From Cupriavidus pauculus (GTDB taxonomy: Bacteria; Pseudomonadota; Gammaproteobacteria; Burkholderiales; Burkholderiaceae), in assembly GCF_002858765.1 (NCBI RefSeq), contig NZ_PJRP01000003.1, forward strand, positions 1-64,000: DNA of 64,000 nucleotides, given 5' to 3'. Positions 8,425 to 16,240 of this stretch are shown here, piece after piece. Position 1 is the first letter of the stretch; the number at the start of each line of letters is the position of its first letter. Both the position numbers and the translations under genes were made by a program. The notes beneath the pieces were generated by a model. It was not told the DNA's origin, did no database searches, and worked only from the letters and a program-made list of their open reading frames with translations.

Positions 8425-9897
8425 ATGTACAACCCAACCACCAACCGGCTGTTGATGGGCGCGGCAGGCCTTCTGGGCCTGTGCGTGTTCGCGATCGACG
8501 CCCTCACGCCACTCGATTTCGCCATCGCGGTGGTCTATGTGCTCGTCATCCTGCTGGTGGCGCTGACCGGCTCGATCCGCGCCACGCGGGTCACCGCTGC
8601 CATGGCGCTGCTGCTGACGGTGGTGGCCTTTGCCTTCTCGCAGAACCCGGACCCCGACCACGGACAGCTGGCGCGCTTTGTCTTTGCCCTGCTGGCCATC
8701 GGCACCACCACGCTGCTGGCGCTGCGCAACCTGGCCGACATGGCACGCCGGCGCCGCACCGAGGCCGCCCTGGCGCGCAGCGAAGCGTTCCTGGCCGAAG
8801 CGCAGCGGCTCAGCAAGACCGGCAGTATTGCGCTGCGCCTGCCGGCCAACACGATGACGTGGTCGGACGAAGCGTTCCGCATCCTGGGCTACTCGCGCGG
8901 CGAGGCGCCCCACTTCGGCATGGTGCTCACGCGCGTGCATCCGGACGATCTGGCCGAAGTGCAGCGTGTCCATGCCGCCATGCTCGGCGGCATGCAGAGC
9001 GTGGACCTGCGGCATCGGCTGCTGCTGCCCGATGGTTCGATCCGTCATGTGCACCTGGTGGCGCGCCGAAGCGCCACCACCGGCGACCAGCACGAGTATG
9101 TGGGTGCCCTGATGGACACCACCGACGCCATCGAGACCCAGCAGGCGCTGCATCGGACCATGACGGAACTGGCACACGTATCGCGCGTGACCACGCTAGG
9201 CCAGCTGGCCGCATCGATTGCACACGAGGTCACGCAGCCGATGGCCGCCATCGTCACCTGCGGCAGCTCGGCACTGCGCTGGCTGCAGCGCGACGAGCCC
9301 GAGATTGCCGAAGCCACCGAGTCGATCGAACAGGTGATTCGCGACGCCAGCCGCGCCAACGACATCATCCGGCAGATCCGCGCCATGGCGCAGAAGTCGG
9401 AACCCAAGTACGTGGATATCGGCGTCGACCACCTGGTGATGGCTTCGCTGGAACTGGTGCGGCGCGAGCTGCAGGACCATCAGGTATCGGCCGAACTGGA
9501 CCTGAATGCCGACGACGTGCAGATTCACGGCGACTGGACGCAACTGCAGCAGGTGCTGGTGAACCTGATGGTGAACGCCGCGCAGGCCATGTCGCACGTA
9601 TCCGGCCGGCGCCGGCTCACGCTGGCCAGCCGCGTCATGCCGGACCATGCGGTGTTGCTGGTGGTCAGCGATACGGGGCCGGGCATTCCCGACAAGGACA
9701 TGGATCACCTGTTCAATGCGTTCTACACGACCAAGGCGGACGGCATGGGCATGGGCTTGTCCATCTGCCGGAACATCGTGGAATCCCACGGGGGCAGCAT
9801 CGCGGCGGAATCGCTGCCGGAAGGCGGTGCGAAGATGATCGTGCGGTTGCCGCAACGGATGGCTGACGGCGAGCAGGTGACGGAAGAAGCGGCCTGA
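8425..9897 (+). CDS. Membrane-anchored PAS sensor histidine kinase
   Basis: A 490-residue inner-membrane kinase: about four N-terminal helices (residues 1-90), a short coiled segment, a PAS_3-type domain (about 115-235, HPDDLAEV and RHRLLLPDGSIRHVHL), a HisKA domain with phospho-acceptor His267 in SIAHEVTQPMAA, and a HATPase_c domain (NLMVNAAQAM, DTGPGIPD, GMGMGLSICR). The layout resembles FixL-type kinases without a haem-pocket signature I can recognise. The start at 8425 follows GGAAAGGG. No response regulator lies next to it; an ISL3 element begins 67 bp after the stop, so a partner gene may have been displaced. Confidence 0.92.
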   Translation: MYNPTTNRLLMGAAGLLGLCVFAIDALTPLDFAIAVVYVLVILLVALTGSIRATRVTAAMALLLTVVAFAFSQNPDPDHGQLARFVFALLAIGTTTLLALRNLADMARRRRTEAALARSEAFLAEAQRLSKTGSIALRLPANTMTWSDEAFRILGYSRGEAPHFGMVLTRVHPDDLAEVQRVHAAMLGGMQSVDLRHRLLLPDGSIRHVHLVARRSATTGDQHEYVGALMDTTDAIETQQALHRTMTELAHVSRVTTLGQLAASIAHEVTQPMAAIVTCGSSALRWLQRDEPEIAEATESIEQVIRDASRANDIIRQIRAMAQKSEPKYVDIGVDHLVMASLELVRRELQDHQVSAELDLNADDVQIHGDWTQLQQVLVNLMVNAAQAMSHVSGRRRLTLASRVMPDHAVLLVVSDTGPGIPDKDMDHLFNAFYTTKADGMGMGLSICRNIVESHGGSIAAESLPEGGAKMIVRLPQRMADGEQVTEEAA

Positions 9898-9964
9898 GCA
9901 AGGCCTGCGGGTAGCCGAGGGTTGCCTTGGGGCGGCCCCTGAAACGCAATCCATCAAAAAAAAA

Positions 9965-11267
9965 GGTTCAACGAGGAATTCCGGGGAAGGCTGCCTTGAT
10001 CTTCAGGAAGAAGTACTCCTCGTCACGGTAGCCGTAGGCCCGACGTTTGATGACCTTGATGGTGTTGTTGATGCCCTCTACGACGCTCGTGTTCAGCGGG
10101 TGCCGGCATCGGGCGATGATGCCGTGCCAATAGGCTTTCAGGCGCTGGGCGAACAGTTCGAGAGCAGGAATCCGGCTCTGGCTTGCCTGTTCACACCAAT
10201 GCTCCCACGCCTTTTGCGCCCATCCCGGGCGGCGATAGAACCACAGCCGCTTGAGTTCGTCCCTCAGGATGTAGACCGTCAGCAGCGGCTGATTGGCCTG
10301 CAGCACGTCGTTCAGATGCACAGCCTGAGCGTCGCTCAGGTTCTCCTTGTTGCGCAGTAGCAGCCAGCGCGTGGACTTGAGTACCCGCCGGGCGGGACGG
10401 TCATGTCGCAGGCGATTGGCCTGGTCCACACGGACCCGATCGATCACTTCGCGCCCGTACTTGGCCACGACGTGGAAGAGGTCGAAGACCACCTCTGCCT
10501 GTGGGCAATGCTCGCGGATCTCCAGTTCATAGGCAGTCGTCATGTCGATGGCAACCGCTTCGATGCGCTCGGCCGCGCCCGCCGGGAGCTGCTCAAAGAA
10601 GGCCCGTGCTGTTTCGCGCGAGCGGCCCTGACCGATCCAGAGCACTTGCCGCCCAATCGGATCGACCACCACCGTGGCATAGCGATGGCCCTTGTGGAGC
10701 GCGAATTCGTCCATGGCCAGGTAGCGGATGCTGGACCAGTCTGGCTCGACGACTACCTCGCGCAGGCGCGCCTTGTCGATCGTCTTGACGGTATGCCAGC
10801 CCAGGTCATAGAAAGCCGCCACGGCCTGCACCGTGCAGTGACGCAGCAACTGCCCGCAAGCCTGCGCCAGCCTGGCTGTGACACGCTGGTAGCGCCCCAG
10901 CCATTCGAGTCGCTCGAGTCGCGGGCCGCCACATTGATCGCACCATACGCGCCTGCGGGGGACATGTAGCACCACCCGGTACTCGAACAGCGGAAGATCC
11001 CGTACGCGCCGCATCACCGTCTCATGGACCTGCCGGCACTTCGATCCGCATTCCTCGCAGTACATGACCTTGCTGACCGGCTTCAGGTACAGCGCCAGCG
11101 TACGGCTTTCGCCTTCAGGCCATACCACCCGATCGAGCTTGTAGCCATCCCAGCAGCCCAAGGCCTGCAGCGTCTTCCGATCCAGCATCCCGTTCCTCAA
11201 CAGCCGTCTTAACGGCCATTAGGATACGAAATGTGGAAACTCAGTCCCCGGAATTCTTCGAAGATGG
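9965..11267 (-). mobile_element. ISL3-family insertion sequence
   Basis: The transposase gene is flanked by imperfect inverted repeats. The left end 9965-9987 contains GAGGAATTCCGGGGA. The right end 11245-11267, read on the other strand, contains GAAGAATTCCGGGGA. The core GAATTCCGGGGA is identical at both ends. The left repeat overlaps the last codons of the transposase. I find no 8-bp direct repeat at the borders (left flank is an A9 run, right flank TATGAACG), so the copy may have lost its target duplication through rearrangement. Confidence 0.8.
9968..11188 (-). CDS. ISL3-family transposase
   Basis: A 406-residue transposase, full length for the family. An N-terminal zinc-finger pair (CEECGSKC near residue 45 and CDQCGG about 40 residues later) and an HTH precede the DDE catalytic domain. 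Visible candidates are Asp in AMDEFALHKGH, Asp in AIDMTTAYE and Glu in SVVEGINNTIKVIKRRAYGY. I start at the ATG at 11188 preceded by TTGAGGAACGGG. The frame is intact, so the element could be active. Confidence 0.9.
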   Translation of the reverse strand: MLDRKTLQALGCWDGYKLDRVVWPEGESRTLALYLKPVSKVMYCEECGSKCRQVHETVMRRVRDLPLFEYRVVLHVPRRRVWCDQCGGPRLERLEWLGRYQRVTARLAQACGQLLRHCTVQAVAAFYDLGWHTVKTIDKARLREVVVEPDWSSIRYLAMDEFALHKGHRYATVVVDPIGRQVLWIGQGRSRETARAFFEQLPAGAAERIEAVAIDMTTAYELEIREHCPQAEVVFDLFHVVAKYGREVIDRVRVDQANRLRHDRPARRVLKSTRWLLLRNKENLSDAQAVHLNDVLQANQPLLTVYILRDELKRLWFYRRPGWAQKAWEHWCEQASQSRIPALELFAQRLKAYWHGIIARCRHPLNTSVVEGINNTIKVIKRRAYGYRDEEYFFLKIKAAFPGIPR

Positions 11268-11407
11268 TATGAACGCGTCTCGCCCCGAGCCGTCGGGCGG
11301 TATGGCTGAAGCCTCAGGAATCATGATGGGGCCCCTCCAGGACCGAACGGCATCAATGTGCCAGAGTGGTAGATGTCGCCACCACTAGAGGAACGGAGGG
11401 ACCCGAA

Positions 11408-12430
11408 ATGAATACTACGACATACGGCCTGGACGTCGCAAAGCATGTATTCCATTTGTACTGGGTTGAAGCTGAGAGCGGTGAGATCGTAAGCCGGCGC
11501 TTCGGCAAACAGGCGCTTATCGAATTCCTCTGCAAGCGGAAGCCAGGTCAAGTGGCGTTGGAGGCTTGCGGCAGCGCGCACTGGTGGGCTCGCCGAATTG
11601 CGTCGATGGGCCACCAGGTCAAATTACTACATGCGAAGTTCGTCCGACCCTTCGTCCAAACCAACAAGACGGACGCTGCTGATGCGAAGGCAATTTGGAC
11701 GGCAGCACAACAACCAGCGATGCGCACGGTGGAACCAAAGACAGAGGATCAGCAAGCCATACTGTCCCTGCATCGCATGCGCGCGCTATTGGTCAAAATG
11801 CGAACCATGCAGGTCAATCAACTGCGCGGCTTGCTGTACGAATATGGCACCTGCTTCAAGACAGGCCGCAGAGCCGGCTTGGCAGAAATTCGGCAGCATC
11901 TCGATCAAGTAGAACAAGCGCTGCCTGGCTGTCTGTTTGGGCCTATTCGCGACCAACTCAGTCGCATCGATGACCTAGACAAGCAGATTGCCGACCTAGA
12001 GCGGCAATTGACAGGCTGCCAGAAGCGCCAGGCGGACTGTCAGGCAATCGCCGCCATTCCGGGCATTGGCATGCTCACAGCAACCGCGTTAGTTGCGACG
12101 GTCGGAGACGCCAAAGCCTTCAGATCGGGACGAGAGCTAGCCGCCTTCCTCGGCCTTGTACCTCGCCAAACCGGCACAGGCGGCAAAGTTCAGCTCGGCG
12201 GGATTAGCAAGCGCGGCGATGTTTATCTGCGCACCTTATTAATCCACGGAGCCCGCACAGTGCTGTTCCGATCGAAAGAGAAGGGAGTCTGGTGCGACCG
12301 GCTGCGTCAGAGACGACCGACTAACGTCGCCGCCGTGGCGATAGCCAACAAAATGGTTCGTACGGCGTGGGCGTTGCTCGTGCACAGAACTGCATTTGAA
12401 AGGAACCACGTGTCGGTGAAGCCGGCGTAG
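11408..12430 (+). CDS. IS110-family transposase (DEDD/serine recombinase)
   Basis: A 340-residue transposase. The N-terminal RuvC-like DEDD domain shows YGLDVAKHVF (Asp), ALEACGSAHWWAR (Glu) and NKTDAADAKAIW (two Asp). The C-terminal Tnp_IS110 domain holds IPGIGMLTATALVATVGD and the catalytic-Ser region GGISKRGDVYLRTLLIHGAR. The start follows GGAGGGACCC. IS110 elements encode a bridge RNA in their non-coding ends that selects the target and leave no duplication. The frame is intact. The element boundaries cannot be set from one copy. Confidence 0.92.
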   Translation: MNTTTYGLDVAKHVFHLYWVEAESGEIVSRRFGKQALIEFLCKRKPGQVALEACGSAHWWARRIASMGHQVKLLHAKFVRPFVQTNKTDAADAKAIWTAAQQPAMRTVEPKTEDQQAILSLHRMRALLVKMRTMQVNQLRGLLYEYGTCFKTGRRAGLAEIRQHLDQVEQALPGCLFGPIRDQLSRIDDLDKQIADLERQLTGCQKRQADCQAIAAIPGIGMLTATALVATVGDAKAFRSGRELAAFLGLVPRQTGTGGKVQLGGISKRGDVYLRTLLIHGARTVLFRSKEKGVWCDRLRQRRPTNVAAVAIANKMVRTAWALLVHRTAFERNHVSVKPA

Positions 12431-12756
12431 TTCCTACGCCGACTCCACCGAACACGTGGCCATCGATTTGGGCGTGACAAATCCTTCATCAGCAAGTTGC
12501 GATGGTAAGCGTAACCATGATGGCGTGACAGGTTGGACCACAAGAGCGCAAGCCTGATTTGGTTCTGGTGCTTTTAAGCACGTGGCGAAGATGAGACCGC
12601 TCTTGGCGAATTCCATCAGGGCCCGCAGGCATGGCCTGCAGAAAAGGCCGGATATAAGTCTGCAACCAACCCTCTGTCGAGCCTGACCTTTGCGTTCACC
12701 TAGCAAGACGAGGCGCGTTCATATAAGAACCAAAAAAAAGGCGCCTGGGCGGCACC
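12431..12756. other. Non-coding tail of the IS110 element and junction
   Basis: About 325 bp with no convincing gene. At least the first part should be the right non-coding end of the IS110 element, and a bridge RNA could lie here or in the left non-coding region 11268-11407. A minus-strand ORF of 90 residues crosses it but has no family features. At the right edge an A8 run (12732-12739) belongs to the terminator of the neighbouring minus-strand genes. Confidence 0.5.
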
Positions 12757-12778
12757 TCAAACGCCTGCCCAGAGCGCC
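12732..12778 (-). terminator. Rho-independent terminator overlapping the 3' end of a small ORF
   Basis: Read on the minus strand, GGCGCTCTGGGC pairs with GCCCAGGCGCC (one bulge) and is followed by eight T. The first arm lies inside the last codons of the 49-residue ORF and the stop codon sits in the loop, a compact arrangement. Confidence 0.85.
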
Positions 12779-12906
12779 GTGACCAGGGCCATGCCGCAAC
12801 TGGCGGCACAGATGCCCAGCCATGCCAGCGCCAGCCTGACGCCACCGACGGCCGCGCTGGCGGCCCGGCCGTCGATCCCGCCTGTGGCGATCATGCTGGC
12901 GTTCAT
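12757..12906 (-). CDS. 49-residue hydrophobic protein
   Basis: Small ORF coupled by an ATGA overlap to the upstream small exported protein and ended by a terminator hairpin that overlaps its last codons. It has a Gly/Ala-rich N-terminus and one likely transmembrane helix (about residues 23-46, with two Cys in GICAASCGM). I do not recognise the family. Coding is supported by the overlap and terminator rather than by homology. Confidence 0.6.
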   Translation of the reverse strand: MNASMIATGGIDGRAASAAVGGVRLALAWLGICAASCGMALVTALWAGV

Positions 12907-13166
12907 GCCGGCGTGTTGCCCGGAGGCGCCGATACGCCGGTCAGGTCCTGCCCAACCTGGATGAAGCGACCCTGGTCGGCGGGCGACACATTGAAGCGCG
13001 CGCCCTGCGTGTAGACGTCACGCGGCTGGTCGATGTTGTACTGCGGGTGCGAATGCACGGCCGGGTGCTTGCCGGTCTCGGCGGCATTGGCCATGCCGGT
13101 GCCGAGGGCGCTGATGGCGGCCACGCCGCATGCCACGAGGACGGGAACGATGTGCTTGCGAATCAT
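12903..13166 (-). CDS. Small exported protein, 87 residues
   Basis: It begins with a classical Sec signal peptide (MIRKHIV charge, hydrophobic core, predicted cleavage after MANA at about residue 28). The mature part of about 60 residues is His-, Gln- and Pro-rich. CAGGAG precedes the ATG. I do not recognise the family, but the composition resembles short periplasmic proteins common in Burkholderiaceae. It is the first gene of a two-gene unit with the 49-residue hydrophobic protein and is divergent from the molybdoenzyme gene. Confidence 0.75.
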   Translation of the reverse strand: MIRKHIVPVLVACGVAAISALGTGMANAAETGKHPAVHSHPQYNIDQPRDVYTQGARFNVSPADQGRFIQVGQDLTGVSAPPGNTPA

Positions 13167-13462
13167 GATGGACTCCTGGTTGGGTTGCCTTGCAGACGGG
13201 AAACACCGTTCGGCTGTCCCGCCAGGGCCTGCATCGCAAGCCCGTGAACACATCGTAGGCGCCGGCAACGCACGGCGCATTCGTACGTGGGTTGCCTCGC
13301 GGTAGCCAATTTGTAAAGCACCATCATCCTTTGGTTTGCCTGGCGCATCGTTTGACGTGCAAAACCGAAACCGGCACCGCCAGCGGTAACGCCCGCCACC
13401 CTGCCCCCGATACGCTTGGGCCATCCCGACGTATCGACCCCTTTCAGGCAGGAGCCCCCGCC
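13167..13462. other. Divergent intergenic region, small exported protein / molybdoenzyme
   Basis: About 296 bp that must carry promoters for both directions. The frame of the molybdoenzyme extends back to 13292, but AGGAG before 13463 marks the better start. I recognise no operator. Confidence 0.5.
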
Positions 13463-15784
13463 ATGGCCTTCAAGTCCAAGCCCCGCATCGAACCCTATAC
13501 CCACGCCGCCGCCGGATGGGGTGCGCTGAAGTACGTGGCCATCAACCTCATCAAGGAACGCGTGCCAGGCCGCGACTACGCGATGCTGTTCCGGCAGAAC
13601 AAGGCGGACGGCTTCGACTGCCCCGGCTGCGCCTGGCCCGACCGCGAACACGCCTCGACGTTCGAGTTCTGCGAGAACGGCGTCAAGGCCGTGGCCGCCG
13701 AATCCACCGGCAAGCGCGTAACGGCGGCATTCCTGGCGCAACACACGGTGACGTCGCTGATGGCGCAGACCGACTACGAACTGGAGCAGCACGGCCGGCT
13801 GACCGAGCCCGTCATCTATGACGGGCTGTCGGACACCTACCGCCCGATCTCCTGGCAAGACGCCTTCGCGCTGATCGGCACCCGCCTGCGCGCCCTGCCC
13901 GATCCGAACCAGGCGGCCTTCTACACCTCTGGCCGCGCCAGCAACGAGGCTGCCTTCCTGTACCAGCTGTTCGCGCGCATGACGGGCACCAACAACTTCC
14001 CGGACTGCTCGAACATGTGCCACGAGGCCACCAGCCGTGGCATGCCCCATACGGTTGGCGTCGGCAAGGGCACGGTGACGCTGGACGATTTCGAGACCTG
14101 CGACACCATCCTGCTGTTCGGCCAGAACCCGGCTACCAACCATCCACGCATGCTGGCCGAACTGCGCGACTGCGCCCGGCGGGGTGCCACGCTGGTGTCG
14201 ATCAACCCGCTGCGCGAGCGCGGGCTGGAACGCTTCACCAGCCCGCAGAGCCCGGTGGAGATGCTGACCCTGTCGGACACCAGGATCTGCTCGGTATTCG
14301 TGCGCCCCACGCTGGGCGGCGACTACGCGCTGATCAAGGGCGTGGCCAAGCGCGTGCTGGAACTGGACGACGAAGCGCTGGCCAGTGGTGGCGCCCGCGT
14401 GCTGGACACCGCGTTCATTGCCGAGCACACGCACGGCTTCGACGCCTTTGCGGCCGACCTGCGAGCCGAATCGTGGACCCTCATCGAGCAGGAATCGGGC
14501 GTACCCCGCGAGGAAATCGAGGGCCTGGCCGCCATCTACGCCCGCGGCCAGCGCGTGATCTGCACCTGGGGCATGGGCCTGACCCAGCACAAGCATTCGG
14601 TACAGACCATCCAGATGCTGACCAACCTGATGATGCTGCGCGGCAATATCGGGCGCGAGGGCGCGGGCCTGTGTCCCGTGCGCGGCCACTCGAACGTGCA
14701 GGGCAACCGGACGGTGGGCATCGAGGAGCAGCCGACCGGCGCCTTCCTGGACAAGCTCGGCGCGGCTTTCCGCTTCACCCCGCCGCGCGAGCACGGCTAC
14801 GACGTGGTGGAGAGCATCGAGGCCATGCTGCGCGGCGACGTGAAGATCTTCGTGGCGCTGGGCGGCAACTTTGCGGCAGCGACCCCGGACACGCTCCGTA
14901 CGTGGGACGCGCTGCGCGCCTGCAACCTGACCGTGCATATCGCCACCAAGCTCAATCGCAGCCACTTGGTCCACGGCAAGGAGGCGCTGATCCTGCCCAC
15001 GCTGGGCCGCACGGAGATCGACCTGCAGGACGGCGTGCCGCAGGGCGTCACCGTGGAAGACTCAGTCTCCAAGGTGCATATCTCGTTCGGGATGAATACG
15101 CCGGCATCGCCAGACCTGATGTCCGAGACCGCGATCATCGCCGGCCTGGCCCATGCCACGCTGGGCAGCGACACCGTGGACTGGCGCTGGTACGCGCAGG
15201 ACTACGCCCGCATTCGCGACAAGATCGCCGAGGTCGTCGACGGATTCGAGCACTACAACGCCCGCGTGGCGGTGCCGGGCGGCTTTCACCTGTACGTGCC
15301 CGCGCGGGAGCGGCAATGGCACACGTCGTCCGGCAAGGCCGAGTTCCTGGTCAATCCGCTGAGCCCCGACACGCCGATCGCCCAGGCCCGCGCCCGCCAC
15401 GGCGAGCGCGTGATGACGCTGATGACCACGCGGTCCCACGACCAGTACAACACCACGATCTACGCGCTGGACGACCGCTATCGCGGCGTCTTCGGCCAGC
15501 GCCGCGTGGTGTTCATCCATCGGGCAGACCTGGAAATGCTTGGCCTGCGCGACGGCGAATGGGTCGACATGACGACGGTATGGCACGACGACATCGAGCG
15601 GCGCGCCGACGGTTTCCTGCTGGTCGCCTACGACATTCCGCGCGGATGCGTGGCCGCCTACTACCCCGAGACCAACCCGCTGGTGCCGCTGGACAGCGTC
15701 GCCGACCTCTGCAATACGCCGACATCCAAATCGATCCCGGTGCTGCTGCACCGTTCCAGCGCGACGATGACTGCATCTCTGTGA
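13463..15784 (+). CDS. FdhF/YdeP-family molybdopterin oxidoreductase
   Basis: A 773-residue bis-MGD enzyme related to E. coli YdeP and formate dehydrogenase alpha chains. The N-terminus has the CPGC pair of the family (FDCPGCAWPD, about residues 52-61) rather than a full four-Cys [4Fe-4S] motif. Cofactor-binding blocks include YTSGRASNEAAFLYQLFAR, SNMCHEATS (its Cys is a plausible Mo ligand), LFGQNPATNHPRML and a C-terminal molydop-binding domain (RSHDQYNTTIYALDDRYRG). YdeP is linked to acid resistance in E. coli; the substrate is unknown. No electron-transfer or FdhD partner is adjacent. Confidence 0.9.
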   Translation: MAFKSKPRIEPYTHAAAGWGALKYVAINLIKERVPGRDYAMLFRQNKADGFDCPGCAWPDREHASTFEFCENGVKAVAAESTGKRVTAAFLAQHTVTSLMAQTDYELEQHGRLTEPVIYDGLSDTYRPISWQDAFALIGTRLRALPDPNQAAFYTSGRASNEAAFLYQLFARMTGTNNFPDCSNMCHEATSRGMPHTVGVGKGTVTLDDFETCDTILLFGQNPATNHPRMLAELRDCARRGATLVSINPLRERGLERFTSPQSPVEMLTLSDTRICSVFVRPTLGGDYALIKGVAKRVLELDDEALASGGARVLDTAFIAEHTHGFDAFAADLRAESWTLIEQESGVPREEIEGLAAIYARGQRVICTWGMGLTQHKHSVQTIQMLTNLMMLRGNIGREGAGLCPVRGHSNVQGNRTVGIEEQPTGAFLDKLGAAFRFTPPREHGYDVVESIEAMLRGDVKIFVALGGNFAAATPDTLRTWDALRACNLTVHIATKLNRSHLVHGKEALILPTLGRTEIDLQDGVPQGVTVEDSVSKVHISFGMNTPASPDLMSETAIIAGLAHATLGSDTVDWRWYAQDYARIRDKIAEVVDGFEHYNARVAVPGGFHLYVPARERQWHTSSGKAEFLVNPLSPDTPIAQARARHGERVMTLMTTRSHDQYNTTIYALDDRYRGVFGQRRVVFIHRADLEMLGLRDGEWVDMTTVWHDDIERRADGFLLVAYDIPRGCVAAYYPETNPLVPLDSVADLCNTPTSKSIPVLLHRSSATMTASL

Positions 15785-15826
15785 GCGTCGACTCATTGGG
15801 CGCTTGATACCTCAACGCGTCGTCCC

Positions 15827-15860
15827 TGGCCACTGCCACCCGCTGGCGAGTGGCCATTTT
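15827..15860 (+). terminator. Terminator after the molybdoenzyme gene
   Basis: Perfect 8-bp arms TGGCCACT / AGTGGCCA around a GC-rich loop, followed by TTTTC, 43 bp after the stop. Confidence 0.75.
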
Positions 15861-16022
15861 CATTGCCACGCTGACGGAAATGTCTGCGGCTTTCGCGCAA
15901 CGAAATCCGCACCATAATGGTCAACGCGATACGCATCCCACTGGATATAAATCGCGAGCGCCGGCAGAAAACCTCCGATTTGTGTCATGTACATGTCATC
16001 GACGGGGCTGCATCCGGCGCCC

Positions 16023-16048
16023 CGTCACGATGTGACGATCCTCGTCAC
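16023..16048. promoter_or_regulatory. GTCAC-type inverted repeat, candidate operator
   Basis: CGTCAC-gat-GTGACG forms a perfect dyad at 16023-16037. A further direct CGTCAC follows at 16043-16048 and another GTCAC near 16070, just upstream of the -35 of the di-haem oxidoreductase promoter. The cognate regulator is unknown. Confidence 0.4.
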
Positions 16049-16092
16049 CGCACGGCGCAATTTTTGTCACCCCAGGCGCCAGATAATGACAA

Positions 16093-16122
16093 TTGACATC
16101 TATTTCGACGGCTCACGATAAT
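16093..16122 (+). promoter_or_regulatory. Sigma70-type promoter of the di-haem oxidoreductase
   Basis: TTGACA at 16093-16098 and GATAAT at 16117-16122 with an 18-bp spacer. The predicted transcript starts near 16129 and leaves a leader of about 110 nucleotides. Confidence 0.5.
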
Positions 16123-16240
16123 CGCCGCGGCTACAGGGAATGGGCCTGTTTCCGACGCGCGGGATGCTTTTGTCGTTGTCGGAAATAAATATCGAAAACG
16201 GAATCCCATGGGGTTCCGATAAAAACGAAGGGTCAAGACA

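Larger units (their letters stand above)
15785..16240. other. 456-bp intergenic region before the di-haem oxidoreductase
   Basis: No gene. It contains, in order, the molybdoenzyme terminator (15827-15860), the palindrome CATGTACATG (15986-15995), an inverted repeat CGTCAC-gat-GTGACG (16023-16037) with further GTCAC half-sites just downstream, a sigma70-type promoter (16093-16122) and a leader of about 110 bases before the ATG at 16241. Confidence 0.7.

Noticed and set aside
9956-11275. 8-bp target-site duplication of the ISL3 element
   Set aside because: The flanks (A9 tract on the left, TATGAACG on the right) do not match.
12434-12706. 90-residue minus-strand ORF beyond the IS110 transposase
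   Set aside because: Lies in the non-coding end of the IS110 element, no family signature and no ribosome-binding site.
13163-14974. Long antisense ORF (603 residues) within the molybdoenzyme gene
   Set aside because: His/Arg/Gly-rich composition typical of shadow frames in high-GC genes; many similar antisense ORFs occur across the window.
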